A DNA stretch of 64,000 nt from Fodinibius sp964490705 (GCA_964490705.1 CAZBCG010000004.1:62001-126000), one strand, 5' to 3'; positions 44,995-54,517 are shown, counted from the first letter of the stretch. Numbers and translations are program-made. The notes: generated from the letters alone by a model not told the origin.

Positions 44995-46260
44995 CTAAAA
45001 TAACTCTATTCCTACAAAAAAACCGGCCCAAAATGTATAATCGCGTCCTTTTGCGCCAAAGTCGAAAAGCTTATACCATGTATAGCGATCACTGTTTTCC
45101 ACTCGTGAGATCAACATGTTTAGAGTGGGACCGCCATATAGTTTAACTCCATCTGCGAATTCTTTGCCGAACAACAACCGGTATTTAATATTGGAATTCA
45201 GGTCCTCGGTCCAGTCGCCCTCATTAATTTTGAAGAATGAGAAATCGGAATACAAAAAGTGATGTTTGTATTGATGCCTCCGACCGATACTCCAGCCTAC
45301 TTGCCACACATCTCCGCCGAGCAGGGGATTGTATCCGATGGAAACCATGTTGTAGACCTCATCTGTTCCGAGTTTTACTCCCAAGTTTGTAAAGCCGCCA
45401 TCACTACTCCAGATATCGATGTTGCTGCGCCCATCGCCGTAATAGCTGATAAGTCCTACGGGCACTCCCTCAAATCCTTTAGCGTAATTAATTAATCCTA
45501 CTTGGATACCTTGACCCTGCCTGGCAACGTTGAGTTGCCCAATTTGTATTCCCTGGAATTCTTTGTTGATGTTTATTTGGCTTATGGCAATACCCTGGAA
45601 AGATTTGGCGTAATTGAGAGTTCCCGAAACGGCAATACCTTGCATATCTCCCCTCGAAACATTTAAAATACCTGATGCTAGCAAGCCCTGTATATCCCCG
45701 CCGGCAATATTTCCAATTCCTGATGCAAATAGTCCCTGCATATCGTGTCGGGCGGCATTTATAATACCTGCTGCTTGAAGCCCTTGTGAGTTCCCACCCG
45801 CGGCATTCAGGATCCCGGAAAACTGTAGGCCTTGCATATCTTCTGCTGATATATTTGCTGCTCCGGCAAATTGAATACCCAGCATATCGTCGCCGCTGTA
45901 ATTTCCCAAACCTGCAAGTTGGATACCTGTAGTTTCTTCGCCGGAATAGTTGGCCAGTCCTGCGATTTGACCCCCTGTGGCATAGTATTTATGGGCATTG
46001 AAAAGGCCGCCAAATTCAAATCCCTGATCAAGGGCACCGTTGTATCCCACTAATATGTTAAACGAATATTTGGATGCGTAATTGGTGGCATCGATTCCGT
46101 TGGTGCTCAGGCCGGGAATAAAGCTAACCTGAAGGGTGCGGTATTGCAGCCCATATTCTGACCATTGATTATCATCGGAATTGTCTTGGGCTATCAGGGA
46201 TGAACTTATTGAGAGAAAAGATAAGAGTGCGATAAAGAAAAGTCGGTAATTGTACTGCAT
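44995..46260 (-). CDS. LA_2272-type surface repeat protein
   Basis: 421 residues with a signal peptide (LFFIALLSFLSISSSLIAQ). About residues 95-260 consist of roughly nine tandem repeats of about 20 residues of the form G-[IL]-Q-[FA]-[AS]-G-[AI]-x-N-[IAF]. Examples are GIQLAGLGNYSG, GIQFAGAANISA, GLQFSGILNAAG, GLQAAGIINAAR, GLFASGIGNIAG and GIQVGLINYAK. The C-terminal part is barrel-like with regular aromatic strands and ends in GIELF. The family is known as LA_2272 surface repeats in Leptospira and elsewhere; function is undefined. It is a likely outer-membrane protein. Confidence 0.75.
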   Translation of the reverse strand: MQYNYRLFFIALLSFLSISSSLIAQDNSDDNQWSEYGLQYRTLQVSFIPGLSTNGIDATNYASKYSFNILVGYNGALDQGFEFGGLFNAHKYYATGGQIAGLANYSGEETTGIQLAGLGNYSGDDMLGIQFAGAANISAEDMQGLQFSGILNAAGGNSQGLQAAGIINAARHDMQGLFASGIGNIAGGDIQGLLASGILNVSRGDMQGIAVSGTLNYAKSFQGIAISQININKEFQGIQIGQLNVARQGQGIQVGLINYAKGFEGVPVGLISYYGDGRSNIDIWSSDGGFTNLGVKLGTDEVYNMVSIGYNPLLGGDVWQVGWSIGRRHQYKHHFLYSDFSFFKINEGDWTEDLNSNIKYRLLFGKEFADGVKLYGGPTLNMLISRVENSDRYTWYKLFDFGAKGRDYTFWAGFFVGIELF

Positions 46261-46359
46261 GGTATTCTTGGAATTGGGGTTAAAAAATCAGGAATTTTTT
46301 TACGAAGGCAGTACAAAAAAGTTTAGAGCAACAGATTTTTTTGAGTAGGACAGGGGAGG

Positions 46360-47034
46360 CTAAAAAATAGTGATTCCGGTATAGAAGATATTGGAATCAA
46401 CCCCTGGATTGATCTGTCCAATAAAGAAGTTAGACATGTGATGATATTTATATCCAAGGGTGATAGAGACGTTGTCAGCAACGGCAAATTCGGCACCGCC
46501 ACCAAGTTCAAGCGTAAAGTTAAATTTTGTACCTCTGTTGTCAGGGAATTGCCTGTCAAACAACATAAATCCGGTTGAGGTTTTTAAGAATGGCTGTACC
46601 AATTGATCTTTCCGAAAGTTAAATTGGAAGCCAAGCGGTGTGCCTCCAAAGCCCGAAAAATGTCCGGTGCCAAAGTCAAACTGGGTAGGGCTGAGGTCAT
46701 AATCAACCGAGAGGTTTAGCTCGGCTACATATTCCATGGCAACTCGATTGCCGATATAGAATAATTTCCGATTATATCGCAACCCATATACTTGTAGATC
46801 TGCACCGGCAATTTTTCCCCAGAATCCACGAGTAGAATGGAACGAGTAGCCTCCCACAAAATGGATTTCATGGACTTGATGGTGGGACGAATCCAGCCAC
46901 TGAAACTTATCGAAGAAGTTTTGTTGAGACTCCTCTTTTTTTTCATGATCTGTTGCCGTTTGTCCACTGCAAAGTTGGGGAACCCCCAAAAAGAGAGGGA
47001 TGATCAGTATGATAAGTAACAAATGACGATTCAT
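46360..47034 (-). CDS. Acyloxyacyl hydrolase / PagL-like lipid A deacylase
   Basis: 224 residues from ATG 47034, giving the signal MNRHLLLIILIIPLFLGVPQLCSG. The body is a beta barrel with GFQFNFRKDQLVQPFLKTSTGFMLF and the PagL-type active site region LGYKYHHMSNFFIGQINPGVDSN, where the His-x-Ser arrangement (HHMS) supplies the catalytic dyad of lipid A 3-O-deacylases. The end GVDSNIFYTGITIF is the usual C-terminal strand. It lies 28 nt after the CDF gene and may form an operon with it. Confidence 0.82.
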   Translation of the reverse strand: MNRHLLLIILIIPLFLGVPQLCSGQTATDHEKKEESQQNFFDKFQWLDSSHHQVHEIHFVGGYSFHSTRGFWGKIAGADLQVYGLRYNRKLFYIGNRVAMEYVAELNLSVDYDLSPTQFDFGTGHFSGFGGTPLGFQFNFRKDQLVQPFLKTSTGFMLFDRQFPDNRGTKFNFTLELGGGAEFAVADNVSITLGYKYHHMSNFFIGQINPGVDSNIFYTGITIF

Positions 47035-47062
47035 GAATACTGCTTGTAACAAACGATCGTGG

Positions 47063-47968
47063 TTATTTAGGTTCTTCTGCCTCTATAAAGACCCGTTTAA
47101 CCACAGGGTATTGTGATTTAATTTCTTTGGTGATGGCTGAAATATCATTTTCCATGGCCGAAATCGCCAGGGAATCTTTAAAATCCACGCTTACATTAAC
47201 AAGAACATAGTCGGGCCCCATGTGCATTGTGAGGGCCTCATTTACCGTTACTATGGCCTCATGATCTTTTGCTATCCTGTGGATACCGGATACAATCTCG
47301 GGGTCTGCACTTTCGCCGATCAGCAAGCCTTTGGTTTCGTAGGCCAGCCACCCGGCGGTGACACCCAGTATCAATCCAATGACGATAGAAGCAATGCCAT
47401 CAAAAATAGGGAGTCCCGTCCATTGGCCGAGTGCAATTCCAATAAATGCAACAATCAGTCCCAGCATGGCGGCGGTGTCTTCAAATAACACCACAAATGT
47501 TGTGGGATTTTTCTCCTTCCGGACAGCTTCGTAATAACCGCGCTCTCCACGTGCACGCTCAAACTCTTTCCATGCAAAATACCATGCAAATGCTTCGAAT
47601 ATCATCGCCAACCCCAGTACAATGTAATTGATCAATGGGTTTTTAACGGGATGGGGATCCAAAAGGCTGTGGATACCTTCGTAAATGGAAATGCCCGCTC
47701 CAACGGCAAAAATCATGATGGCCACTACGAAACTCCAAAAATAAATTTCTTTTCCATGACCAAAAGGATAATGTTGGTCGGCCGGTTTTTTTGCTCTTTT
47801 TAATCCCAACAACAAAAGCAGTTGGTTGCCGGTATCAACAACAGAATGGATTCCTTCTGAGAGCATGGCGGCACTACCGGTAGCGACGGCTGCAAAGAAT
47901 TTTGTAATCGCGATGAGCCCGTTTCCAATCAGGGCGGCATAGATCACTTTTTTCGACGAAGAGGCCAT
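47063..47968 (-). CDS. Cation diffusion facilitator family transporter
   Basis: 301 residues. The six-helix CDF core is visible: ALIGNGLIAITKFFAAVATGSAAMLSEGIHSVVDTGNQ carries the helix-2 metal motif (H-x3-D), and VLFEDTAAMLGLIVAFIGIALGQ the helix-5 motif with Asp. The C-terminal dimerisation domain begins at about 215 (IVSGIHRIAKDHEAIVTVNEAL). CDF proteins export divalent metals such as Zn2+, Fe2+ or Co2+ across the inner membrane against protons; this member's specificity is not decidable. It leads the PagL-like gene. Confidence 0.9.
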   Translation of the reverse strand: MASSSKKVIYAALIGNGLIAITKFFAAVATGSAAMLSEGIHSVVDTGNQLLLLLGLKRAKKPADQHYPFGHGKEIYFWSFVVAIMIFAVGAGISIYEGIHSLLDPHPVKNPLINYIVLGLAMIFEAFAWYFAWKEFERARGERGYYEAVRKEKNPTTFVVLFEDTAAMLGLIVAFIGIALGQWTGLPIFDGIASIVIGLILGVTAGWLAYETKGLLIGESADPEIVSGIHRIAKDHEAIVTVNEALTMHMGPDYVLVNVSVDFKDSLAISAMENDISAITKEIKSQYPVVKRVFIEAEEPK

Positions 47969-48155
47969 GGTAAATCTGCTAAACTTTAATCACTGTTAGA
48001 TTTTTGCACTGAAATCGCTCAATGATAGTCAATTATATGGAGTTCCTAAATTGATTTATTCGTTGGTATAACCATACATGCTATTGCTTGCAAGGAAGTG
48101 TTTAATATTGCATAATGGATTAGCATTTCACTGCTCATCAAAAAAAAGAATATTT

Positions 48156-49064
48156 ATGAAAAACGTTAGAAATATATTTGTATTGGGGATGGGAATGCTA
48201 TTTTTGTTGTTTTCGCCTAATGTTGAGGCACAGCAAATTGTTGTTGAGGGTAGCTCACTTGAGGAGGTAACCTCGGGCTACGAATTCACTGAAGGGCCGT
48301 ATTGGCATCCCGATGGTTTTCTGTTATTTAGTGATATTCCTGCTAATACTATTTATAAATGGAAACCGGGGGCCAGTGAATCAGAAGTATTTCTGAAGCC
48401 TTCAGATCATTCAAATGGCATTACGGCTACTCCAAAGGGCATGCTGGTGCTGGCACAACACGATGGAAAAATTTCTTTGGTTGACAGGGATAAAAGTGTG
48501 ACCACCGCGGCCGATTCTTATAATGGGAAGCGCTTGAATAGCCCCAACGATGTTACCGCAACATCTGATGGTACGATCTATTTTACTGATCCGCCGTTTG
48601 GTGTCAGCGAAGAAAATCGGGAGCTGCCCTTCAGTGGCGTATATATGCTCAAACCCAACGGCGATCCCCAGCTTCAGTTCGATGGATTTAACCTTCCCAA
48701 TGGTATTGTTTTATCTCCGGATGAATCCAAAGTATATGTCAATGATACTGCTACTGGACAAATTCTTGTATTTGATCGGGCTGAGGATGGATCGCTCACC
48801 AACAAAAGAAAGTTTGCCAATGTTGGTCCGTCGGGAGAATCAGGAGCCGCAGACGGGATGGTTGTTGACAGCGAAGGACGGCTATATTCAACCGGCCCCG
48901 GTGGCATTTCGGTGTTTTCTGTGGATGGGGAAAAGATAACATCTATTGAGATGTCGGTTAGAGCAACCAATCTGGAGTGGGGTGGAGCCGATCTCGACCA
49001 GCTCTATCTGACAACACCAAGCACAGTATATCGACTTGAGATGGACGTAACAGGATTTAAATGA
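48156..49064 (+). CDS. SMP-30/gluconolactonase-like secreted protein
   Basis: 302 residues from ATG 48156 (frame open to 48078 but without a signal). The N-terminal signal peptide ends with FSPNVEAQQ. The beta-propeller SMP-30/LRE region has YEFTEGPYWHPDGFLLFSDIPANTIYKWKPG, then LNSPNDVTATSDGTIYFTDPPFG and LPNGIVLSPDESKVYVND, ending GAADGMVVDSEGRLYSTGPGGISVF. Metal-binding Glu (TEGP), Asn (PND) and Asp residues are in family positions. These proteins hydrolyse sugar lactones; an exported form suggests extracellular sugar-acid use. Confidence 0.85.
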   Translation: MKNVRNIFVLGMGMLFLLFSPNVEAQQIVVEGSSLEEVTSGYEFTEGPYWHPDGFLLFSDIPANTIYKWKPGASESEVFLKPSDHSNGITATPKGMLVLAQHDGKISLVDRDKSVTTAADSYNGKRLNSPNDVTATSDGTIYFTDPPFGVSEENRELPFSGVYMLKPNGDPQLQFDGFNLPNGIVLSPDESKVYVNDTATGQILVFDRAEDGSLTNKRKFANVGPSGESGAADGMVVDSEGRLYSTGPGGISVFSVDGEKITSIEMSVRATNLEWGGADLDQLYLTTPSTVYRLEMDVTGFK

Positions 49065-49079
49065 TAGTGTGTAGTTGAC

Positions 49080-49406
49080 CTATCTCTGATCAATTTTTCG
49101 CTGCGTAAGGTATGAGAGCAGCCAGACCAGTGCCCAGCAACCGCCAAGATACCACCACTGCACGTAGAGTAAAACGGCGGTATTGGTGGCGTAGAGTAGA
49201 TGACTAAACCAGTTGGGAGCTTCAGTCTCGGCTTTGCTGGTCATATTGAAAGCATCTCCGCCGAACAGCACAAGCAGTTTTGCTATGAGCAGTAAGCCGG
49301 TATATCCCCAAATGAGCCACGTAAGAATGGGATGCTGGACAAAAACAGCAGCAACAATGGCGATGGTAACAACAATATCGACAATAACATCCTTTAGCCA
49401 AGACAT
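49080..49406 (-). CDS. Hypothetical membrane protein, 108 residues
   Basis: Three hydrophobic helices: VIVDIVVTIAIVAAVFV (about 7-23), HPILTWLIWGYTGLLLIAKLLVLFGG (about 25-50) and WFSHLLYATNTAVLLYVQWWYLGGCWALVWLLSYL (about 66-100). The Trp content is high in the last part. I recognise no family. It starts with ATG at 49406 and is followed on the other strand by the convergent SMP-30 gene. Confidence 0.6.
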   Translation of the reverse strand: MSWLKDVIVDIVVTIAIVAAVFVQHPILTWLIWGYTGLLLIAKLLVLFGGDAFNMTSKAETEAPNWFSHLLYATNTAVLLYVQWWYLGGCWALVWLLSYLTQRKIDQR

Positions 49407-49449
49407 ACAAATTTCTTAATTCATTAATTGGATTTAAATAACGACCCAA

Positions 49450-50037
49450 TTAAAGAATTGTAAGGCTATTTATCCAAACTAGTTCGCTGGAACCTTCCCC
49501 AAGATCATCACGGCTTAACGATGTTTTAAGCGTCCACCCCTCAGGAGATTTTGCATTCACGAGATAGCCTTCAATGTTAACCAGATGTCCCTGCCTTAAA
49601 GAGTTTATTTTATCTCGAATGGCTTGTGTGGAACCAATCAAATGCATGTTAGCTGCATGTTGCCACATCTGTTTTTGCTCGATGGGAGGCCGGGCCATCT
49701 CCCAGTAAAAGGAGCGATCGGACTGGCGAACCATTAGTGATTCGAGATTCTTTTCATCAGACATCGGTCCCCATCCAAAGACGATATCAGTGGGTGCAAG
49801 CTCTGAATACGTATCAAAATAGTAATTTTTGATAGATAGTACACGAGCTTCAAGGTTTATTTTGGCTTTAGGGGTTAACTCAATGTCTTTGAAATTGAGT
49901 TTATCCGCATTATATGTTGTTTTTTGAACGGGTGTTTCGGGAGCTACTACTCCTGGTCCATGAGTTACGGGTCGGGTTGTCCAGTAGTAATAGAATCCCC
50001 CTCCAATGAGTACGATAAAGAGTAGGTGTTTTAGCAT
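49450..50037 (-). CDS. Hypothetical protein with N-terminal membrane helix
   Basis: 195 residues. One N-terminal hydrophobic helix (MLKHLLFIVLIGGGFYYYW), then a soluble domain containing INLEARVLSIKNYYFDTYSELAPTDIVFGWGPMSDEKNLESLMV and INSLRQGHLVNIEGYLVNAKSPEGW. Similar sequences with the Y-x-F-D..S.L.P.D..FGWGPM block occur in several bacterial genomes without a known role; I would call it a conserved hypothetical. It lies upstream of the 108-residue membrane gene on the same strand. Confidence 0.65.
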   Translation of the reverse strand: MLKHLLFIVLIGGGFYYYWTTRPVTHGPGVVAPETPVQKTTYNADKLNFKDIELTPKAKINLEARVLSIKNYYFDTYSELAPTDIVFGWGPMSDEKNLESLMVRQSDRSFYWEMARPPIEQKQMWQHAANMHLIGSTQAIRDKINSLRQGHLVNIEGYLVNAKSPEGWTLKTSLSRDDLGEGSSELVWINSLTIL

Positions 50038-50148
50038 AATAGCCTCCTGCTATAGATGATGTAGATGATATATTGTCCTTCTACTGACAAGATAGCTAGA
50101 CCGCCGAATGTTACAAGTTAGAATGGATTTAGGTAGATTAGGCTATTC

Positions 50149-52233
50149 TTAAAAATCTACCGAAATTCCCATCTGCCAGTTTCTGCCCGGGGCCGGTTCA
50201 AAGTAGCGACCGCCAGAGGCATTAACGACTACTGAGCCATTATATCTTGTATCGAGTATGTTTTTTACATTGATAAAAGGCTGTAGATGAACAGACTGGT
50301 CATTTAATGTGGTTCGATAACTGAATGATATATCAAACAACCCATACTGATCATTACTGGCTGTATTACGATTATCAGTGGTATAACTACTTATGTACTC
50401 ATAGGAGAGCGTACCGGTAAATGTTCCGGGCGACCAGCGGAGTTCACTATTTACTCTCAGATCGGGGATACCGGGTATATTTTTCCCGGCCAGCGACACC
50501 GTATCCTGTGTAGAACTATCCAGTATTTGAGCTTTTTCAAAAGTAGCTTCGCTGATATTTGCCGTTGAGCTCAATTCCCAATTATTGCTAATATGCCACG
50601 AAAATCGTCCCTCAATTCCAATATGATTGGTTTCACCTTGATTGCGATAGAAGGTAGGTCCATTGGGATTAAGCTGATAAGGAAAAAGAAGATCGGTTAT
50701 CCAGAGTTTATATGCGGCGAAATCAAATTGTAATGCCTGCTGAGCAACCGTTCCACGAGCGCCAACTTCGAGCCCAATTGTCTGTTCAGGTTTTAAGTTG
50801 GGATTAAAACCATTGCCTCCACTTGGGCGATTAACCAATTCGGTTGTTGTAGGAGCCTCGAATGATGTACTCAGGTTGGCAAATAACGTTTGATTATCAA
50901 GAGTGTAGCTTAATCCCAGACTTGGACTAAAGGCCTGAAAAGTTCGGCTGCCGGTTTGCCCCGCTGTTGCGGTATCGGTAGTAAAGGTAAGCCGATCAAA
51001 GCGGAGCCCGCCCGAAATATTAACATCCCCAAAAGAAAAGGTACTTGTTGCAAATATCCCCTGATTCCAAACCCGTTCGACCTGATCGACAGTGACAGCC
51101 CCGCGACGGGCATTGCCGGCATTTTCAAATTCGGTGCGATCATCATTCTGTAATTTTGATTCGATCCCCACCTGCAGGTCGATGTTATCCCAGCTTTTAT
51201 CCAGCGTGGTGCGGAGGCCACCGGCCCAGCGATTTACCGTAATAATGCCAAAGGGCAGGGGGTTGCTTAGATCACGATAAATACCATACCCGGTAACATT
51301 TAGAATGCCCGCTGAAGTGTCTAGAATGTATGAGAGACCGGCTTGTCCCTGTGTAATGGTTTTTCCGGCGGCTGCCGACCGAAACGATGGCCGTGCCATT
51401 GTCGGGGTTGTTTGGGCCTGTTGTTTGGTTAGGCTACTGGGATGCTGTGCTTTGGGCATGTAAATGGCTCCGGCCTGGTATTTAAGCTGGCTTTGGGGAG
51501 ATAAGGTAATTGAACCCGTAAGTCCGGATCGGAGCATTTTAACACCGCTGTGATCTCGAAACCCATCAGATTTGAGGTAACTCGAATAGGCTGTCATACG
51601 GTGATTAGGATTTGAAATCGACCATTCGGCCTCGGCCTTGCGCATCCCAAAAGAGCCGGCCATCGTTCGCAACCGTACATTCGATGATTCTTGATAAGAA
51701 GGCGTTGTAGAGAGGTACAAGACGCCACCGCTACTGTTGCCCCAATAGGTGGCGGCGGGACCGCGTACAAGCTCTGCACGGCGAATAAAAGCTGGTTCTA
51801 TCACATTGATCATTGTTTGTCCATCGGCGACGGTAAGGGGAATGCCATTGAGCACTACCTGGATGCCGCGTACTCCAAATGCAGCCCGCCAACCAATGCC
51901 ACGGATTGTCAAACGTTCACCCAGTGCATAATTCTGCCGGTCGTTTATCCACAGGCCCGGTAGTTGATCACCGACACTTTTGAGCGACATAGAAGAGGAA
52001 TGATTGACTGAAGCCAAATCCCTTGAAAAAGTTGTTAATGAAAGGGGGGCATTCGCGCTACTGATTGTGGATTGAATGGCCGTCACTTTTATGGGATCGA
52101 GCTCAACTTTTAGGCTGTCGGAATTATCTTGGCCGTAGCTATTTAAAAATATCCCCAAGCAAAAGAATAAGAGGGTAAATATTTTAGAATAATCGAAGAT
52201 GATACGAAGTCGCTTAACAATCAGATGAAGCAA
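50149..52233 (-). CDS. TonB-dependent outer membrane receptor
   Basis: 694 residues from a TTG start, signal peptide ending FLNSYGQ. The plug domain is about 45-170: IKVTAIQSTISSANAPLSLTTFSRDL (TonB-box region), LTIRGIGWRAAFGVRGIQVVLNG, RRAELVRGPAATYWGNSSGGVLYLST. The barrel follows, with many aromatic-ended strands and a C-terminal GRNWQMGISVDF ending in Phe. Likely ligands are siderophores, cobalamin or carbohydrates; no SusD-like partner or siderophore gene lies nearby, so substrate is unassigned. Confidence 0.9.
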   Translation of the reverse strand: MLHLIVKRLRIIFDYSKIFTLLFFCLGIFLNSYGQDNSDSLKVELDPIKVTAIQSTISSANAPLSLTTFSRDLASVNHSSSMSLKSVGDQLPGLWINDRQNYALGERLTIRGIGWRAAFGVRGIQVVLNGIPLTVADGQTMINVIEPAFIRRAELVRGPAATYWGNSSGGVLYLSTTPSYQESSNVRLRTMAGSFGMRKAEAEWSISNPNHRMTAYSSYLKSDGFRDHSGVKMLRSGLTGSITLSPQSQLKYQAGAIYMPKAQHPSSLTKQQAQTTPTMARPSFRSAAAGKTITQGQAGLSYILDTSAGILNVTGYGIYRDLSNPLPFGIITVNRWAGGLRTTLDKSWDNIDLQVGIESKLQNDDRTEFENAGNARRGAVTVDQVERVWNQGIFATSTFSFGDVNISGGLRFDRLTFTTDTATAGQTGSRTFQAFSPSLGLSYTLDNQTLFANLSTSFEAPTTTELVNRPSGGNGFNPNLKPEQTIGLEVGARGTVAQQALQFDFAAYKLWITDLLFPYQLNPNGPTFYRNQGETNHIGIEGRFSWHISNNWELSSTANISEATFEKAQILDSSTQDTVSLAGKNIPGIPDLRVNSELRWSPGTFTGTLSYEYISSYTTDNRNTASNDQYGLFDISFSYRTTLNDQSVHLQPFINVKNILDTRYNGSVVVNASGGRYFEPAPGRNWQMGISVDF

Positions 52234-52384
52234 AATGATTTATAACTTTTTCGCAATTTATAATCGTAATGAATTTTAGATAAACTGGTTTTACCAACAA
52301 ATATTCAAACAATGATTCGATACGGGCAATTCCGTTTTGCAATGAAACTATTATTTCTTCTTATTTAACTTTGACTGAAACTAA

Positions 52385-52720
52385 GTGATTGAACATAACG
52401 TAGATAAAAGCGAGATGATACGGTCTAAAATCCACCACTGGTTTACAAATTATTTTGAAATTACGGCTTTTTCTACGGGGCTCGTCTTGCTTGCTTTTAT
52501 GGATCCGAGTTCTGCCAGCGGTCCCAGTTTATGTTTGTTCGAACAGATAGGGATTTCATTTTGTCCGGGTGAAGGATTGGGGCACGCTATTGCATATACG
52601 TTTGAAGGAGATATTTTTAATGCCATGCGGGCAAATATATTAGGACCTTTTACTATTATAATTTTAGGTAGTAGGATTGGATATTTGGGGTATCAAAAAG
52701 TACAAATTCATAAAAAATAA
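52385..52720 (+). CDS. DUF2752 family small membrane protein
   Basis: Up to 111 residues from GTG 52385; ATG 52415 would give 101. The middle carries the DUF2752 pattern ISFCPGEGLGHAIAYTFEGDIFNAMRANILGPFTIIIL, corresponding to the family's CPGCGxTRA..L..GD...A...NP. Here the second Cys and the Arg are replaced (CPGEGLGHAIAYTFEGD), so it is a divergent member. Two membrane helices are likely. TM2 and DUF2752 genes commonly sit together, and the TM2 gene starts 12 nt downstream here. Confidence 0.7.
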   Translation: MIEHNVDKSEMIRSKIHHWFTNYFEITAFSTGLVLLAFMDPSSASGPSLCLFEQIGISFCPGEGLGHAIAYTFEGDIFNAMRANILGPFTIIILGSRIGYLGYQKVQIHKK

Positions 52721-52732
52721 TCACATACTGTT

Positions 52733-53077
52733 ATGGCTGATATGATCGACTATTTACCGGAACTCGAAGGGGACGAGGCGGCATACATTTCTAAATTACT
52801 TTCATCAATGGATGAAGAAAAGGCCGATCGGTTTTCGCGTGTTTACCGGGCTCGCAGAAAAGAACCGCAAATCGTTTTGTTTACTGCGTTGGTTGGTTTC
52901 TTTGGGCTTGCCGGAGTGCACCGTTTTCTCATAGGACAAGTAGGCATGGGGCTTTTATACCTGCTTACCGGCGGACTCTGCCTTATTGGTACCATCGTTG
53001 ATATCATCAACTATAAAAACCTGGCGTTTGAATATAATCGTGGAGTGGCTCAAGACGTGATATCTTTGTTGAAGTAA
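52733..53077 (+). CDS. TM2 domain-containing protein
   Basis: 114 residues. A soluble, helical N-terminus (GDEAAYISKLLSSMDEEKADRFSRVYRARRK) precedes the TM2 domain: IVLFTALVGFFGLAGVHRFLIGQVGMGLLYLLTGGLCLIGTIVDIINY. The family's G..G.HRFY.G....G..Q..T.G..GIG...D signature is present. TM2 proteins are two-pass membrane proteins of undefined function. It pairs with the DUF2752 gene upstream and is convergent with the DUF5777 gene. Confidence 0.82.
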   Translation: MADMIDYLPELEGDEAAYISKLLSSMDEEKADRFSRVYRARRKEPQIVLFTALVGFFGLAGVHRFLIGQVGMGLLYLLTGGLCLIGTIVDIINYKNLAFEYNRGVAQDVISLLK

Positions 53078-53080
53078 CGC

Positions 53081-53923
53081 TCAAAGACTAAATATCCGAT
53101 TTACATTGAAGCCGAACCGGAAATCTCCGGCCCAGAACTGGTCACGATTATTAGCCAACACATACTGCTCGAGATGCCATTGGGTAGAGGTAAAGAAAAG
53201 CTGAAATACGTGTCCGCCGGTTTCAATGTTAAGACCGAGCATGAATGCATTTTTCGTATCGTTATTTCGATCGCTGAGTACAGGATAGTATTCAGTAATC
53301 AGTGAATAGCGGTTGGATAACTGAATTTCAGATCCCAGCCCTACAGAAAAAAGATTATTCTGTTCTCCCTGCTGTGCCAGGCTAAAATATCCGTACATGG
53401 GGGAAAGTTGCAGACTAATAAAGTCATTGATTTTTCGAGAGACTATAGCTGAAGCAAAAGTGCTGATGTCATCTTGAAATGGTCGCCGGTTTTCTTGGGT
53501 GATAACCCCTACATCACCTTTGAGGGAAACACTCACAGGCATGGAATCATCAGACTTCTGCTGAAATAATGCCAGCTTTGTTCGCAGATCTACTACATTA
53601 AATTGCGACGATCGCCCGATGCCGACCGACCATTTGTCTGTGAGTCCAAAATCAAGCCCCAACCGTACATTCTGTACATTATCAAAGCCGAAGAAATTAC
53701 GGACGGGATTACGGGTGGCAATTCCAAAACTGTGCATAATCGTAACGTTGAGATTATCAGCCGGTAGCTGGTGCGTAGTACTTTGTCCCATCAGGGCAGG
53801 AGTACTAAACGTTTGTACTGGTTCAACGGTATTAGCACGTTCACGCTTCATCTGGGCCTGTGTAATCGAGGTTATGATCAGGAGCAGGATAATGATGAAA
53901 GTGGGGATAACTAGTTTTCTCAT
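53081..53923 (-). CDS. DUF5777 family outer-membrane beta-barrel protein
   Basis: 280 residues from ATG 53923 (an upstream TTG at 53935 overlaps the YceI gene). A signal peptide (LVIPTFIIILLLIITSITQAQ) is followed by TFSTPALMGQSTTHQLPADNLNVTIMHSFG and FFGFDNVQNVRLGLDFGLTDKWSVGIGRS, the characteristic DUF5777 opening. The rest is regular beta strands. In relatives this family is often encoded beside YceI-like and cytochrome-like lipoproteins. Its biochemical role is unknown. Confidence 0.8.
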   Translation of the reverse strand: MRKLVIPTFIIILLLIITSITQAQMKRERANTVEPVQTFSTPALMGQSTTHQLPADNLNVTIMHSFGIATRNPVRNFFGFDNVQNVRLGLDFGLTDKWSVGIGRSSQFNVVDLRTKLALFQQKSDDSMPVSVSLKGDVGVITQENRRPFQDDISTFASAIVSRKINDFISLQLSPMYGYFSLAQQGEQNNLFSVGLGSEIQLSNRYSLITEYYPVLSDRNNDTKNAFMLGLNIETGGHVFQLFFTSTQWHLEQYVLANNRDQFWAGDFRFGFNVNRIFSL

Positions 53924-53931
53924 AATGCAGA

Positions 53932-54492
53932 TCAATTATTTTTCGGCAGGGTGGCATCAATTGCAATTTCGATATTTTCGCTTACGCGATAGAAAAGAAT
54001 ACCCGGCGGTTTGATATCATAATCCTTCATGTTGAGCGTCCACGATGTCTTTACAATTAAGCCTTCGTTTGTTTTTTGAAGGGTACCGTCAATAGAGACC
54101 TTTTTTGAAACACCGTGAATGGTAAATTTTCCTTCTACGGTCACCTTTTGAACTGTGTTTTGCTGGGGATCAAAATCGGAAGTGAGGGTACCGTAAAATT
54201 CTGCAAAGGGATATTCTTTGGCCTCAAGAGTTTCTATCATATCGCGATCACGTTTGCCGATCCCGGTATCGAGGGTATTTACATCCAAATAAAAATCGAC
54301 GGTGGAATCGGCAAGGTTGATACGGCCCACCAGTTGATCCGAAGTACCGGTGAAACTGTGTAACGGTACGGAAGATCTAAATTCCGCATGCCCCGATTCG
54401 GTTTTAAAAACCTGTCCCTCTGCTGGCCGCGGTATTATCATTATTAGAATTGCCGCCATAAGTCCCAGAATATAGAAACGATCAAAAGTCAT
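53932..54492 (-). CDS. YceI-like periplasmic protein
   Basis: 186 residues from ATG 54492, chosen because it gives a signal peptide (FYILGLMAAILIMIIPRPAEG); a GTG at 54534 overlaps the upstream gene. The YceI lipocalin-like domain shows FKTESGHAEFRSSVPLHSFTGTSDQLVGRINLADSTVDFYLDVNTLDTGIGKRDRDMI, then PFAEFYGTL and FTIHGVSKKVSIDGTL. YceI proteins bind polyisoprenoid or other lipids in the periplasm. It sits between the cytochrome-like lipoprotein and DUF5777 genes and is probably co-transcribed with both. Confidence 0.88.
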   Translation of the reverse strand: MTFDRFYILGLMAAILIMIIPRPAEGQVFKTESGHAEFRSSVPLHSFTGTSDQLVGRINLADSTVDFYLDVNTLDTGIGKRDRDMIETLEAKEYPFAEFYGTLTSDFDPQQNTVQKVTVEGKFTIHGVSKKVSIDGTLQKTNEGLIVKTSWTLNMKDYDIKPPGILFYRVSENIEIAIDATLPKNN

Positions 54493-54517
54493 ATAATCAG
54501 ACAATTTAGGATTGGCT

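Noticed and set aside
50105..50130. A second TGTAAC-like site on the minus strand after the TonB receptor gene
   Set aside because: No matching CGT element at 16 bp, so it was not called as an ECF promoter.
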